The notes: generated by a model not told the origin, from the letters alone. Shown: positions 15,771 through 25,410, counted from the stretch's first letter. The stretch: 64,000 bases of DNA from Fibrobacter sp. UBA4223 (GCA_002382975.1 DFTB01000011.1:62001-126000); one strand, 5' to 3'. Numbers and translations are program-made.

Positions 15771-16514
15771 ATGGGTTGTAAGTTGTTGAAGATAGGGCAG
15801 ATATCTGATCTCCACATAGGCGAGGACGAAAACCTCGTGCAGGGGATTGATGTGCGTGCCAATTTTCAGAAGGCCCTCCGTTCCAAGTCCATAGAGGATA
15901 TAGACCTGTTGGTATTGTCCGGTGACCTGGCCAACGAAGACGGGGAGCCCGGCGCTTACCGTTTTGTCTTTGAGCAGATGAAAGCCCTTAAGGTTCCCGT
16001 GCTGGTCATTCCCGGCAACCACGACCGTCTTGACACTATGGCCCAGTTTTTTGACCTGCAGGGCAAAATTCACGGTGAAAAGTGCTATTTCAAGTACGAA
16101 ATTGCAGGCCGGACGCTATTTTTCCTGGATAGCGCCTGCGGGACTGTTTCCAAGGACCAGCTGGACTGGTTAAAAGCGGAAGCCGCCAAGGTCCAGGGTG
16201 AAATTTTCCTGTTTATGCACCACCCGCCCTGCCTCTGCGGTCACCGATTCATGGATTCCAAGTATTCCCTCAAGAACAAGGAAGAGGTCCAGGCGGTTCT
16301 TGCCGAAATCCCGAACCTGACCCACATTTTCTGCGGGCACTACCATTCTCATTTCGAGTTGGACATGGGCCGTCAAAAAGTCCATGTGGCCCCTTCCACC
16401 CAGATGCAGATAGATTCCCACGCCCCGAACTTTATCCTCAAGAGCTCCGCTCCCGAGTGGATGACCATAGAAATTGGCGAAAATTTCGTAGAAACGGCAG
16501 TTTATTTGCGTTAA
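15771..16514 (+). CDS. Metallophosphoesterase (CpdA/Icc-like)
   Basis: About 247 residues. Calcineurin-type metal motifs in order: ISDLHIG, LSGDLAN, PGNHDRL, FMHHPP, FCGHYHSHFE. This is the layout of class III cyclic nucleotide phosphodiesterases and related enzymes. The likely substrate is a cyclic nucleotide or another phosphodiester, but this is not proven. The start is uncertain: ATG 15771 gives MGCKLLKIGQ, and a GTG at 15732 is also open but lacks homology. The tRNA-Met gene follows about 45 bp later. Confidence 0.85.
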   Translation: MGCKLLKIGQISDLHIGEDENLVQGIDVRANFQKALRSKSIEDIDLLVLSGDLANEDGEPGAYRFVFEQMKALKVPVLVIPGNHDRLDTMAQFFDLQGKIHGEKCYFKYEIAGRTLFFLDSACGTVSKDQLDWLKAEAAKVQGEIFLFMHHPPCLCGHRFMDSKYSLKNKEEVQAVLAEIPNLTHIFCGHYHSHFELDMGRQKVHVAPSTQMQIDSHAPNFILKSSAPEWMTIEIGENFVETAVYLR

Positions 16515-16557
16515 TGCCTTGAATTTTTATAATTTCTTTCTAAATTTGGTTCAAAAT

Positions 16558-16629
16558 GGCGGTTTAGCTCAGCGGTAGAGCACTGGAATCATAATCCATT
16601 GGTCCGGGGTTCAAATCCCTGAACCGCTA
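16558..16629 (+). tRNA. tRNA-Met (anticodon CAT)
   Basis: A 72-nt cloverleaf: acceptor GGCGGTT/AACCGCT (one G-U), D stem GCTC/GAGC, anticodon loop ATCATAA with CAT at 16590-16592, T stem CGGGG/CCCTG, T loop TTCAAAT. No CCA is encoded. The outermost anticodon-stem pair is C-U mismatched. It lacks initiator features (three G-C pairs in the anticodon stem), so it is elongator Met; a lysidine-modified tRNA-Ile(CAT) cannot be fully excluded. Confidence 0.93.
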
Positions 16630-16650
16630 TTACAAGAAAAAGAGGCGCGT

Positions 16651-17076
16651 ATGTCGAAAAAAATTCTAGTGATTTTAATTCTGGCTACCGCCTCTTTTTT
16701 TGTTGCCTGTAACCAAGAAGAAAAGGTGACTCCCGAAGTCATCCAGGCCAAGGTGGCCGCCGAAAAGTCGGCTCCCATCGTCAAGGTGGATGAATTCCAG
16801 TCTCCTAGCAGCCCTGTCATCGATTCTACCAAGGCCAAGCAGTATGTCAAGGCCAGCGCCGCCCTGGTGGAACTGGGCGTTACCTGGTCCGAAAAGATCG
16901 ACAAGGCCGAAGATTCCGAGAAGGTCCAGATTTTGAATGCCTACAACGTGGCCCGCGACCAGCTTTGCGCTCGCGTAGGTCTTGCCGGCATCGCCGAATT
17001 CAACTGGATTACCAAGGTTGCGCTCCCCAACCCGCAGAACGAAGCGGTGTTTAAGGCAGCTGGCCTGAGACAATAA
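16651..17076 (+). CDS. Small predicted lipoprotein of unknown function
   Basis: 141 residues. Lipoprotein signal peptide [20 protein letters not shown] with the cysteine at 20. The rest is helical and charged ([20 protein letters not shown]), with no known motif. It starts 22 bp after tRNA-Met and ends just before a strong terminator. I do not recognise the family. Confidence 0.7.
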   Translation: MSKKILVILILATASFFVACNQEEKVTPEVIQAKVAAEKSAPIVKVDEFQSPSSPVIDSTKAKQYVKASAALVELGVTWSEKIDKAEDSEKVQILNAYNVARDQLCARVGLAGIAEFNWITKVALPNPQNEAVFKAAGLRQ

Positions 17077-17102
17077 ACCGAGTTTCTTTATTGATATTTT
17101 TT

Positions 17103-17128
17103 TCCCGGCCTTGGTCGGGATTTTTTTG
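17103..17128 (+). terminator. Rho-independent terminator after the small lipoprotein gene
   Basis: Hairpin TCCCG / CGGGA (extended by GCC/GGT pairs) followed by TTTTTTTG. Confidence 0.85.
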
Positions 17129-17201
17129 TCCAATAAATTCCGGCAATGCTTTTCAACAAAATGAATATATTTGTACAAAAGGATTTCTAGAGGAATTGAC
17201 A

Positions 17202-17831
17202 ATGGAAAACGTGACGGTCTTTAACCATCCTTTAATCCAGCACAAGATTTCGCTATTGCGCGACAAGAATACGGATACAAATGAATTCCGTCGCCTGGTC
17301 GAAGAGATTGCCATGCTTGAGGGCTTCGAGGCTTTGTCGGACCTTCCGCTGGAGGACAGGGAGGTCGAAACCCCGATAGAAAAATGCACTACGCCAGTGC
17401 TGGCCGGACGCAAGCTCGTGCTGGCTCCCATCTTGCGTGCTGGACTTGGCATGGTGTCTGGTATGCTTGCGCTGGTGCCCTCTGCCAAGGTTGGGCACAT
17501 CGGGCTTTTTCGCAATGAGGCAACTCACGAACCTGTGGAATACTACTGCAAATTGCCAGCCGCCATAGACCAGCGGGTCATTGTGGTGGTAGACCCGATG
17601 CTTGCCACGGGCGGCTCCGCTGTAGATGCTATCAGCATGATCAAAAAACGTGGCGGTAAAAAAATCAAGTTTGTGTGTATTATTGCCGCTCCCGATGGCC
17701 TCAAAAAATTGCACGAGGTGCACCCCGATGTACAGATTTACGTGGGGCACCTGGACCGTTGCCTGAACGAAGACGCCTACATTTGCCCGGGTCTTGGCGA
17801 CGCCGGCGACAGGGTATTCGGAACAAAATAA
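17202..17831 (+). CDS. upp: Uracil phosphoribosyltransferase
   Basis: 209 residues. It salvages uracil with PRPP to UMP. The PRPP loop [16 protein letters not shown] and the uracil-binding C-terminal [14 protein letters not shown] are intact, as is [14 protein letters not shown]. The ATG at 17202 is preceded by GAGG at a good distance; an upstream in-frame ATG lies inside the terminator region and is rejected. It converges on the lipoprotein gene at 17852 with 20 bp between the stops. Confidence 0.97.
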   Translation: MENVTVFNHPLIQHKISLLRDKNTDTNEFRRLVEEIAMLEGFEALSDLPLEDREVETPIEKCTTPVLAGRKLVLAPILRAGLGMVSGMLALVPSAKVGHIGLFRNEATHEPVEYYCKLPAAIDQRVIVVVDPMLATGGSAVDAISMIKKRGGKKIKFVCIIAAPDGLKKLHEVHPDVQIYVGHLDRCLNEDAYICPGLGDAGDRVFGTK

Positions 17832-17851
17832 CAACAGGTAAATCTTTTTTT

Positions 17852-20014
17852 TTACTGCATGGTGCCTTTTTCGAGGCTACGGACGGGAATAAAGCTGGTG
17901 CTGCCGTCGGCAGATATGATCATGGCCACGCCGGACATGTAGTTGAGCCATCTTCTTTTTTCGTGATAGCGCACGTTGGCGCGGCCGTCGGTCACATAGG
18001 CCAGCAGGGGCACCAGCAGGTAGTCGTGGGTGCACATGATGTTTATGCGTTTCATGGTTCCCATGTTCTTCTTGATTTCGCTGATGAGCTGTTCGCTACG
18101 GCTCTTGAGGTCGTAGAAGGCATCGGAGTAGGAGCCTGCGAATGCGTACTTGGAATATACCGCCCAGCCGCCGCCGTCGGCGGATTTGGAGTATTCCTCC
18201 ACTTTTTTGGAGTCCTTTACGTACCAGCCGCCATCCAGAGTGGCGAGCTCCACCAGGTTGTAGTTGGTCTGTCCCTTGCCCTGGGCGATGTTGTCGCAGG
18301 TTTCCTGGGTGCGGGTATAGCCGGAGTGGGCAAAGTAGAAGTCCTCGGTGCCGCCTGCTGCCTTGAACCGCCCGCCCAGTTCCTGGGCGTACTTGACGCC
18401 ATTTTCGGTAAGGTGCCCGCTCTTGCCTGTGCTATTGGTGCGTTCGCTATGGCGGATGATGAACACAGCCTTGTCTGTTGGTTTTAGGCTTTTGAAGACT
18501 TCCACGATGTCGGTAAAGCCATCGGCTTCGTCCTTGGTGGCGACGCGCCACTTGCCACCATCATAGATATAAGGTATTTCGTGGTTCACTCGGCCTTCGC
18601 GGATTTCCTTTTCGTAGGCGCCGGGGCCAAAACCTGCGGTGTCTTTTTCTAGGGCATTTGCCGTGCGCCAGCGGTTTTGGGTAGCGTCGCAAACAAAGCG
18701 TACTCTCGAATGATCCGCATGTTCGTAGTCGTTGGCGAAGTAAACGCTTTGTCCTTGGTTCACGAAGGTGAGCTTGCCTGCGTTCGAACTGTTGCAGGGG
18801 CCAAAACCGTAGACCATAGGGAAAAAGTTCTGGATGTATTTTTCAAAGTTTGGTACGGGTCCAAGATTCCAAGAAGCGACATTGTTGCGGATTTGACTGT
18901 ATTTGTTGGTGGAGTCGACTCCGACAATCCAGTCTGCTATCTTTATTTTCCAGTTAGGGTCGTTCCAGACACCGTCGCCCTTGAGGTCTTCGGCGAGGTT
19001 GTTGGCGAGGTTCAGCATCTCGCCTTCGTCCCGACCGCCCTGCAGCATGGCCGAAATGGCCAGCAGGGCGGCGCTGTAGTCGCTGTCTTCGAATATGCTT
19101 ATTTCTTCGGCAGATGAGTTTTCGAGCTTAACGTCGTTGATTCCGAAAGCCTCGAGAACTTCGAGTCTTGCTTGGGCCTTCGCTATGTTGATGTCGATGT
19201 GGTTCATCAGCAGTTGGTCCACCCGCGGGATTTCCAGGTGCGTGAGGATGTTCACGTTTGCTTTTGAGGGGTCGCAGGTCCTTGCGGCAAGGGTTACAGG
19301 GCTTGCGGAGGTGCCTCCGTTCAGTTCGTTCTTGTAGTAGCCGGTCACCTTGATTTTTACGCAGTTGGAATCGGCATGCACATTGCCAAGGTTGAACTGC
19401 CCGTTGTTGGAAACGATACAGCCCTCTGCAATCTGACGCATTTCGTGCCCGAAAAAGGAATCCACTTCTTGAACCGTGATGCCGGCGCCCGGAACAAAGG
19501 GGCCTTTCTGGGCGAGTCCTGCTATGGGAGAATCGAAACCGGAAGGCGTTGTGGGCATTTGGTTGTTGTAGTTCTGGTCCCAGGGGTTTCCGTAATTCTG
19601 CGATGGAGCGGAGTTAGGTTCGTTGCTTGCCGATGAGATATTTTCGACAGGGAAAATTTTATCCACGGCTTGCAAAAGCCCGTCATTGCAGGTGATACTG
19701 AAACTGGCACTATCTGCAGCACTATGCCATTCGCCGTTTACGCAGAAATAGGGGAGTGTCTCGTCGCTTACAAAAAAGAAGTGCCCCTTGCGTTCTTCGT
19801 TACAGTCCGGCAGGTCGCTGGCGTCTTCTACCGTCAAGGAATCAAAAATGGAGGGCTTTTTTTCGTCCAGGTCGGGTATTTTCGAATCGGACGATATAAC
19901 TTCGCTGTTCTCGTTCCCCTCATTTTCTTCGGCACTGCTCCCGCTAGAGGAACAGCCCGCGAAAAAAAAGGCGAGGGCAAAAATTGCCTTTATTGTGAGC
20001 CAGCCGGATTTCAT
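17852..20014 (-). CDS. Modular lipoprotein with C-terminal histidine phosphatase domain
   Basis: 720 residues. Lipoprotein signal MKSGWLTIKAIFALAFFFAGC. After an acidic stretch (about 25-60) comes a region starting GLAQKGPFVPG and containing ANVNILTHLE and SAALLAISAMLQGGRDEGE, which is paralogous to the middle of the lipoprotein at 44510. A C-terminal histidine phosphatase domain follows: IIRHSERT (catalytic His), HSGYTRTQETC and MCTHDYLLVPL (second His). It is therefore a surface lipoprotein with an added phosphatase-like enzyme; the substrate is unknown. It is unusual to find this fold exported as a lipoprotein. Confidence 0.8.
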   Translation of the reverse strand: MKSGWLTIKAIFALAFFFAGCSSSGSSAEENEGNENSEVISSDSKIPDLDEKKPSIFDSLTVEDASDLPDCNEERKGHFFFVSDETLPYFCVNGEWHSAADSASFSITCNDGLLQAVDKIFPVENISSASNEPNSAPSQNYGNPWDQNYNNQMPTTPSGFDSPIAGLAQKGPFVPGAGITVQEVDSFFGHEMRQIAEGCIVSNNGQFNLGNVHADSNCVKIKVTGYYKNELNGGTSASPVTLAARTCDPSKANVNILTHLEIPRVDQLLMNHIDINIAKAQARLEVLEAFGINDVKLENSSAEEISIFEDSDYSAALLAISAMLQGGRDEGEMLNLANNLAEDLKGDGVWNDPNWKIKIADWIVGVDSTNKYSQIRNNVASWNLGPVPNFEKYIQNFFPMVYGFGPCNSSNAGKLTFVNQGQSVYFANDYEHADHSRVRFVCDATQNRWRTANALEKDTAGFGPGAYEKEIREGRVNHEIPYIYDGGKWRVATKDEADGFTDIVEVFKSLKPTDKAVFIIRHSERTNSTGKSGHLTENGVKYAQELGGRFKAAGGTEDFYFAHSGYTRTQETCDNIAQGKGQTNYNLVELATLDGGWYVKDSKKVEEYSKSADGGGWAVYSKYAFAGSYSDAFYDLKSRSEQLISEIKKNMGTMKRINIMCTHDYLLVPLLAYVTDGRANVRYHEKRRWLNYMSGVAMIISADGSTSFIPVRSLEKGTMQ

Positions 20015-20137
20015 TTGTTACAAAATACATAAAAAGCAGCATAATTCAAGACTATGGCGATACAAAAAAGAGTCCATTGGTCAGTGAACTTTTCTTTTTT
20101 TAAATTTTTAGCCGAAAGTGAATGAAAGGGTAAAGCT

Positions 20138-21142
20138 ATGAAAAAAATATTTACAGTACTCTTGTCAGTGGCCGCCATGGCCCTTGCCGAGAATGTTCAG
20201 GTTCTTGAGCCCTCCGGTGCGGAATTTTCTACCGACGCCCCCCAGGTGGTCAAGTCTATTCTGCGTTCTGCCGTGGCCCAGACGGGTAACACTCCGGTGG
20301 AATCTTCGGCAGATATCCAGATTCGCACCACCCTCAGCACCATGGGATCTTCCATCGTTGTTGTGGTGGAACAGCTCAAGGACGGAACGGTTGTGGGTTC
20401 CGGGCGCCAGAAGACGCCCACCGTCGATGACCTGGATGTGGCTATCGACAATGCCGTAAAGGCGGCCCTTGCAAATCTCGATGCCGGAAATGCCCCGCAG
20501 TCGGCGGCATACGCTCCGGAAGCGAGTTACGATGATGGACCGGAGGTGGTTTACGTGGTTCCCGTGGAACGCCGGAGCAGCGAAGATCCCAACGATAACT
20601 TTGCCCACAAGCGGCCCACCCGTAACTATGTGAGCTACGGCCTTGGTATGGCCATGTGGCACAATTACGACTTTGTGGAAGACGATTGTGGCCAGTATAA
20701 AAATAGCGACGAATGCCACGAGGATTTGGACGAGGACCGCAGCTGGGAACAGGCCTTTGTGTTCCATTATGGCCGTATTTTTGAAGTGGTGCCCCATGCG
20801 GCTATTACCATTATCAACAACATGAATATTTCTTTCGGTTCTGAGTGGGAATGGCACGAAACTTTCTTGATTGGCGGCCGTTATTTTGTGAGCACCGGGA
20901 ATATTACGCCTTATGTTGGGCTTGGTGTTGGTCTTGGAATTCAGACAGATGGCCATTACGAGGACAGCGACGAAGGCTTTGCCATAGGCCTTGCTACGGG
21001 GGCAGAGCTGGGCGTTATTATGTTCAGGAATTCCGCCACCCAGCTGGAGATCGGCCTTGCATGGGACGCCCTTTGGGACGGCTTCGAAAGCTTTGACCGT
21101 CGATTCGGTTCCGGCAGTTTCTACGTAGCGATTAACTACTAG
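20138..21142 (+). CDS. Predicted outer membrane protein with N-terminal periplasmic domain
   Basis: 334 residues. Signal peptide MKKIFTVLLSVAAMALA. Residues about 20-120 form a soluble alpha/beta domain (VVKSILRSAVAQTG, TVVGSGRQKTPTVDDLDVAI), and 165-334 form a barrel-like region rich in G/Y/F ending SFYVAINY. GLGVGLGIQTDG and IGLAWDALWDG look like barrel strands. I do not recognise a named family. It is divergent from the lipoprotein gene at 17852, with about 120 bp between them. Confidence 0.55.
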   Translation: MKKIFTVLLSVAAMALAENVQVLEPSGAEFSTDAPQVVKSILRSAVAQTGNTPVESSADIQIRTTLSTMGSSIVVVVEQLKDGTVVGSGRQKTPTVDDLDVAIDNAVKAALANLDAGNAPQSAAYAPEASYDDGPEVVYVVPVERRSSEDPNDNFAHKRPTRNYVSYGLGMAMWHNYDFVEDDCGQYKNSDECHEDLDEDRSWEQAFVFHYGRIFEVVPHAAITIINNMNISFGSEWEWHETFLIGGRYFVSTGNITPYVGLGVGLGIQTDGHYEDSDEGFAIGLATGAELGVIMFRNSATQLEIGLAWDALWDGFESFDRRFGSGSFYVAINY

Positions 21143-21147
21143 TTTTA

Positions 21148-21307
21148 GGTCACCTCTAAAAATTCATTTTCAAAAATTTGGCTGCAACACATCGCGCAGT
21201 TTCGTCACTCAAAGTGGTAAAGACCTCCAGTATTCACCACTTTTCGTTCCTGCCTGCGCTCGGTTTCGCTCAAATTCTTTTTATCAAAGCAATTTTTAGA
21301 GGTGCCC
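21148..21307. mobile_element. MITE-like element with 17-bp terminal inverted repeats
   Basis: Left end GGTCACCTCTAAAAATT (21148-21164), right end AATTTTTAGAGGTGCCC (21291-21307): 16 of 17 complementary. It is flanked by TTTA on both sides (21144-21147 and 21308-21311), a likely 4-bp target duplication. It is 160 bp long with no coding capacity and carries an inner hairpin AAAGTGGT / ACCACTTT. Confidence 0.7.
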
Positions 21308-21336
21308 TTTATTTATAAGTCTGGTTTCAAGAAATT

Positions 21337-21361
21337 GATCACGGGATAAACCCGTGATGAC
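21337..21361. repeat. REP-like palindrome
   Basis: GATCACGGG ... CCCGTGATGAC, 9-bp arms; same GATC/GATGAC termini as the other palindromes in the window. Confidence 0.6.
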
Positions 21362-21368
21362 ATTTTGG

Positions 21369-21404
21369 AAAAAGAAAGTCCCGCAGGTTTTACCTGCGGG
21401 ACTT
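21369..21404 (-). terminator. Terminator of the Ala/Pro-rich porin gene
   Basis: 13-bp stem AAGTCCCGCAGGT / ACCTGCGGGACTT with an A-rich run on the left (U-run on the minus strand). Confidence 0.8.
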
Positions 21405-21426
21405 CTCTATCAAGAAGAATTGGAAA

Positions 21427-23001
21427 CTAGAAGAAGATGAATGCGCCGAGGCTTGTCACGATGGCATCTTTTTCAGCAAAGCCAGAGAAGGGATTCTCCA
21501 GGAACTGCTTCGTGAAAGCAAGTTCTACGGCGGCAGGACCATATTCGAAGCGTGCGCCCAAGTTCACCGTTGTACCATTGGCGATGGTGGAAACAGTCTT
21601 TGTCTTTTCACCGCCCAGTTCACGGTCGGAATATTCTGCGGCAGTCCAGGTGTATTTGGCACCGCCGAATGCCATGAAGTACTTGCTGAGCTGGACTTCA
21701 CCCAAGATATTGGGCTCAAAGACCAGCTGGGCTTCTTGATGTCTGTCGCTAACGCCTTCAATATTGTCGTAGTTGTACATGGGCAAGAAGGTGTTCAAGC
21801 CCAGATACACGTTGGCATTTTCAGAGCTGAGGACCGCAGCACCCAGGGTGAACATCGGGACAATTGAAACATTGGCCAGAGTGTCGGACAGGGTAGTCTT
21901 GGTGGTGACCAGGTAGTTCTTGCCATCTTTCACCTGGATTTCAGAGACGCTAGTCTTGTGCTTGTATTCGTTACGGATGCCTTCAACACCTAAGGTCCAG
22001 TAGTAAACATCGCCACTGTAGGAAACACCCAAGTAGCCTTGTGCGGCCCAGGCCTCATCTTCGATTTCGGAGTTGGACTGATCAAGGAAATGATTTCCGT
22101 TGGGCGTTGCATAATGTCCGCTTAACAAGATATCGAAGGAACCGACGTTCAAGGAGAAATTGGCGCCCACAACAGAGCCTGCGGTGGAGGACTTTTCAGT
22201 TTCATCAGTGCCGTCGGCGTGGTCGGTCCAGCGCCAGGCTTTACCTAGGGAATAATCCAAAGATGCACCGAACTTCTGGAAGGCGATACCTGCAGTTAGG
22301 AGACCCATGTCGGCTTCGTCGTTATTATCAAAAGAAAGGAAATAGGTCCAGCTGTCACCGAAGGCGACTACGCCCTGTTGCTCGACGGGGTCGAAATAGG
22401 CCAGCTTGGAACCGAACATGAAATGGGGAAAGCCCACATTTCCGCCGATGGTGGAAGCCGCCGCCTCGTTGCCGACAGTGTTGTAGGCATTGCCATGAAG
22501 GATATCGCCCAGCTTGTTCACAGGGGCCTTTGCTACCTTGGAGGTATCCGTAGCGACGGAGTCCGTAACGGCCTTCGCGCTATCGACCACGGCCACCTGT
22601 TCAGGTGCTGCCACCGCAGAATCAGCAGGAGCGGCAGGAGCAGGTTCGGTTGCCGTAGAGTCGGCAGCGGGAGCGGGTGCGGGTTCGGCTACGGCAATCG
22701 CAGAATCAGCAGGTGCCGGTGCCGCAGTGCTATCGGTGGCAACCTGGTCAGCAGCGGGTGCCGCGGTAGAGTCGGCCACTGTGGAGTCCGCCGCGGGAGC
22801 AGGTTCGGCTACGGCGACAGAATCGGTAGGAGCTGCCGCAGGAGCGGGCTCAGCTACGGGTGCGGTCGCAGGAGCAGGAGCGGGAGCCACTGCAGGTGCT
22901 GGTTGCGGTGCCGGTGCGGCTGCAGCGCTGGCGGGTGCATTTTGAGCCTGGACACTGGCTGCCAGGCCGAGAGCGATAAGCAAAAGGTGTTTCTTCTTCA
23001 T
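21427..23001 (-). CDS. Outer membrane barrel protein with long Ala/Pro-rich N-terminal region
   Basis: 524 residues. Signal peptide MKKKHLLLIALGLAASVQAQ, then about 150 residues of Ala/Pro/Asp/Ser/Thr repeats (PAPAPA, DSTAAPA, DSAVA), then a roughly 330-residue barrel ending SLGAFIFF. The low-complexity part could span the periplasm or bind the wall; this is inferred. The start at 23001 was chosen because an ATG 17 codons upstream would place a non-signal stretch ahead of a perfect signal peptide. The DNA of this tract creates a long spurious open frame on the other strand. Confidence 0.7.
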   Translation of the reverse strand: MKKKHLLLIALGLAASVQAQNAPASAAAAPAPQPAPAVAPAPAPATAPVAEPAPAAAPTDSVAVAEPAPAADSTVADSTAAPAADQVATDSTAAPAPADSAIAVAEPAPAPAADSTATEPAPAAPADSAVAAPEQVAVVDSAKAVTDSVATDTSKVAKAPVNKLGDILHGNAYNTVGNEAAASTIGGNVGFPHFMFGSKLAYFDPVEQQGVVAFGDSWTYFLSFDNNDEADMGLLTAGIAFQKFGASLDYSLGKAWRWTDHADGTDETEKSSTAGSVVGANFSLNVGSFDILLSGHYATPNGNHFLDQSNSEIEDEAWAAQGYLGVSYSGDVYYWTLGVEGIRNEYKHKTSVSEIQVKDGKNYLVTTKTTLSDTLANVSIVPMFTLGAAVLSSENANVYLGLNTFLPMYNYDNIEGVSDRHQEAQLVFEPNILGEVQLSKYFMAFGGAKYTWTAAEYSDRELGGEKTKTVSTIANGTTVNLGARFEYGPAAVELAFTKQFLENPFSGFAEKDAIVTSLGAFIFF

Positions 23002-23154
23002 AGTACCATAAACATAGATAAATGGAACGGAAAGTGGTTCAGAAAAATGCATTTTTTTTGTAGACGCTCGTAAACAGAAAAGGATTGGACAGATTTGTCT
23101 TTGTTTTCGAAAAAGTTTAACTTTATATAAAGCAGCTCACAAATGGAGTAAAAT

Positions 23155-24240
23155 ATGAGAATTTTCCAGCTAATCGGCGCAATATCCCTTGGTGCGTTCC
23201 TGCTTTGGGGATGCGATGGCGAAAATATTACAGAAGTCTCTTCAGCGGAAACGGACCGTTCCCTTGCTGAAAGGGTAGGGCCGGTGAGCCAGTATGGCGA
23301 GCTTTTGGCGGGTCAGGTGGATGGAGTTGGACGCATTTATGGTTCTTGTGAAGGCATCGCTGCTGGCAAAGAGGTTCAGGTCCGTGGTATGAGCATGTAC
23401 TGGAGCCTTCTTGATGCGGCGACCATGTTCTATAGCGATGCGGGCGTTAGCACCATGGTACGTGACATGAAGGTGGAGATCATACGCCTTGCTATTGGAA
23501 CTGTCGAGAACTGGGGTGGAATCTCTGGCTATATCAAGGACCCCGATGCTCAGCGTGAACTCATCAAGGCTGGCGTAATGGCGGCCGTCAAAAATGATAT
23601 CTATGTGATTATTGACTGGCATTCTCATACGGCTACAGACCAGTTAGAAGAGGCGACGGCGTTTTTTGAGGAAGTGGCTCAGGCTTATGGTGGATACAAC
23701 AACGTAATATTTGAAATATTCAATGAACCTACAAATATAGGTTGGCCGTTAATTAAGAGCTATGCCGACAGTATTGTTACCGTTATTCGCAAGCATTCCG
23801 ATAACTTGATTTTAGTGGGCAATCCGAATTGGGACCAGAGACCAGATGTAGCTATTGGAAAAGAAGTGGAAGACCCTAAGCACAATGTGGCTTACACTTT
23901 CCATTATTATGCCATGACTCACGGGAAGAGCCAGATGAACAATGCCGACAAGGCCATCAAGGCGGGGCTTCCGGTTTTTGTTAGCGAATGGGGTACCGGT
24001 ACTGCAGATGGCAAGGGAACTCCCGGTGAAGACAAGAACAATATGTGGCAGGAATGGATGGATGCCAACAAGCTTTCCTCGGCCAACTGGTCTGCCTCCA
24101 AGATAAATGAGGGCACTGCGGCTTTTGCCCAGGCATCTAAAGTTGATTCACTGGTGTTTAGTCCCTCCGGTGAAATGGTCAAGGGCTTCTTGGCCAAGAA
24201 CCCGGATAGCTATACGACTTGTGTCGTTGCAAAAAAGTAA
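23155..24240 (+). CDS. GH5 endoglucanase lipoprotein
   Basis: 361 residues. Lipoprotein signal with cysteine at residue 20 (AFLLWGC), so it is anchored at the cell surface or periplasmic face. Glycoside hydrolase family 5 (subfamily 2-like) catalytic core: RGMSMYWSL, IRLAIG, IIDWHSH, acid/base Glu191 in IFEIFNEP, the YTFHYYAMTHG strand, and nucleophile Glu278 in VSEWGTG. It should hydrolyse beta-1,4-glucans. No carbohydrate-binding module is attached. A GGAG ribosome site precedes the ATG. It converges on purM across a strong bidirectional terminator. Confidence 0.93.
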   Translation: MRIFQLIGAISLGAFLLWGCDGENITEVSSAETDRSLAERVGPVSQYGELLAGQVDGVGRIYGSCEGIAAGKEVQVRGMSMYWSLLDAATMFYSDAGVSTMVRDMKVEIIRLAIGTVENWGGISGYIKDPDAQRELIKAGVMAAVKNDIYVIIDWHSHTATDQLEEATAFFEEVAQAYGGYNNVIFEIFNEPTNIGWPLIKSYADSIVTVIRKHSDNLILVGNPNWDQRPDVAIGKEVEDPKHNVAYTFHYYAMTHGKSQMNNADKAIKAGLPVFVSEWGTGTADGKGTPGEDKNNMWQEWMDANKLSSANWSASKINEGTAAFAQASKVDSLVFSPSGEMVKGFLAKNPDSYTTCVVAKK

Positions 24241-24261
24241 CGCGCTAATTGATGTTGCAGC

Positions 24262-24295
24262 AAAAAAAGAGCTACTCCGGCGGAGTAGCTCTTTT
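24262..24295. terminator. Bidirectional terminator between the GH5 gene and purM
   Basis: 13-bp stem AAGAGCTACTCCG / CGGAGTAGCTCTT, with an A-run on the left and T-run on the right, serving both converging genes. Confidence 0.88.
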
Positions 24296-24341
24296 GCGTA
24301 CGTTCTAGTTGTAGGGATTAGGTAAAGGTACCACCTAACGA

Positions 24342-25367
24342 TTAATCCCTGAACTTCACCTGCTTGGAGCCGGCCACCACTTCGCCAATCTGGGTCCACT
24401 TTTCGCCCTTGGCTTCGAGATGTGCCACCACTTCGGCCTTGTCCTTGGGGTCGATAAAGATGAGCATGCCCATACCCATGTTGAAGGTATTGTACATCTC
24501 GTCTTTTTCCACGGAGCCGGCCTGCTGGATGAGCTTGAAGATCATCGGCGGGTCCCAAGTGGTACGGTCGATAATCACGTCCACGTTGTCCGGGAGGATA
24601 CGGGGAATATTGCCCTGGTAGCCCGAACCGGTAATGTGGGCGAGCCCCTGGATAATCTTCTTGTTGCAGAGGTCGATGAGGCTCGGGTAGTAGCTCCTGT
24701 GCGGCATAGCGAGAGCTTCGCCGATGGTCTTGTCCATTCCGTCAACGAGGGTGTCCACCTTGTAGCCGGCCACGTCGAACAGCACCTTGCGGGCCAGGGA
24801 ATAGCCGTTTGTATGTAATCCGGTAGAGGGCAGGCCAAGAATAATGGTACCCGGCTTGATCTTCTTGCCGTCGATAATGTTTTCACGTTCCACCACACCC
24901 ACGATGGTGCCGGAGATGTCGTAGTCGCCAGGACCGTAGAAGCCCGGCATTTCGGCAGTTTCGCCACCGATAAGCACCAGGTCGTTTTCACGGCAGGCCT
25001 TGGCCATGCCGGCCACCAGCTTGTCCATCACGCCCGGTTCCAGACGGCCCGTAGCCACATAGTCCAAGAAGAACAGCGGACGCGCACCCTGTACCAGAAT
25101 ATCGTCGCAGCAGTGGTTCACGATGTCCTGGCCCGGCAGTTCGTGAGTGCCCATCTCGATGTCGACCTTGAGCTTGGTGCCCACGCCGTCCACGGAACTC
25201 ACGAGGACAGGGTCCTTCATGCCCAGGTGGTTCAGCGTAAACAGGCCGCCGAAGTTGCCCACGTCGCCCAAAACGCCTTGGTTGAATGTAGTACGTACGG
25301 ATTTCTTCACACCGACCATGGCTTCGTCAGCTCTGGCCAGGGAAACTCCTGCGTCTGCGTAATTCAT
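24342..25367 (-). CDS. purM: Phosphoribosylformylglycinamidine cyclo-ligase
   Basis: 341 residues, normal PurM length. It converts FGAM to AIR with ATP in purine synthesis. NYADAGVSLARADE, DGVGTKLKVDIEMG, GGETAEMPGFY and LGLPSTGLHTNGYSL are family signatures. It is the last gene of a leftward run (binding lipoprotein, cNMP-binding protein, purM) with short spacers (6 and 43 bp). A short TAGG-like remnant lies around 24309-24325 near its stop. Confidence 0.96.
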   Translation of the reverse strand: MNYADAGVSLARADEAMVGVKKSVRTTFNQGVLGDVGNFGGLFTLNHLGMKDPVLVSSVDGVGTKLKVDIEMGTHELPGQDIVNHCCDDILVQGARPLFFLDYVATGRLEPGVMDKLVAGMAKACRENDLVLIGGETAEMPGFYGPGDYDISGTIVGVVERENIIDGKKIKPGTIILGLPSTGLHTNGYSLARKVLFDVAGYKVDTLVDGMDKTIGEALAMPHRSYYPSLIDLCNKKIIQGLAHITGSGYQGNIPRILPDNVDVIIDRTTWDPPMIFKLIQQAGSVEKDEMYNTFNMGMGMLIFIDPKDKAEVVAHLEAKGEKWTQIGEVVAGSKQVKFRD

Positions 25368-25410
25368 CGTTTTTCCTTTGCCCTAAAGTCGGGCACTGTG
25401 TTCGCCCGTT

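Noticed and set aside
22378..23073. Cys/Gly/Arg-rich protein frame opposite the porin N-terminus
   Set aside because: It is the reverse-strand reading of the Ala/Pro codon tract in a clear signal-peptide barrel protein.
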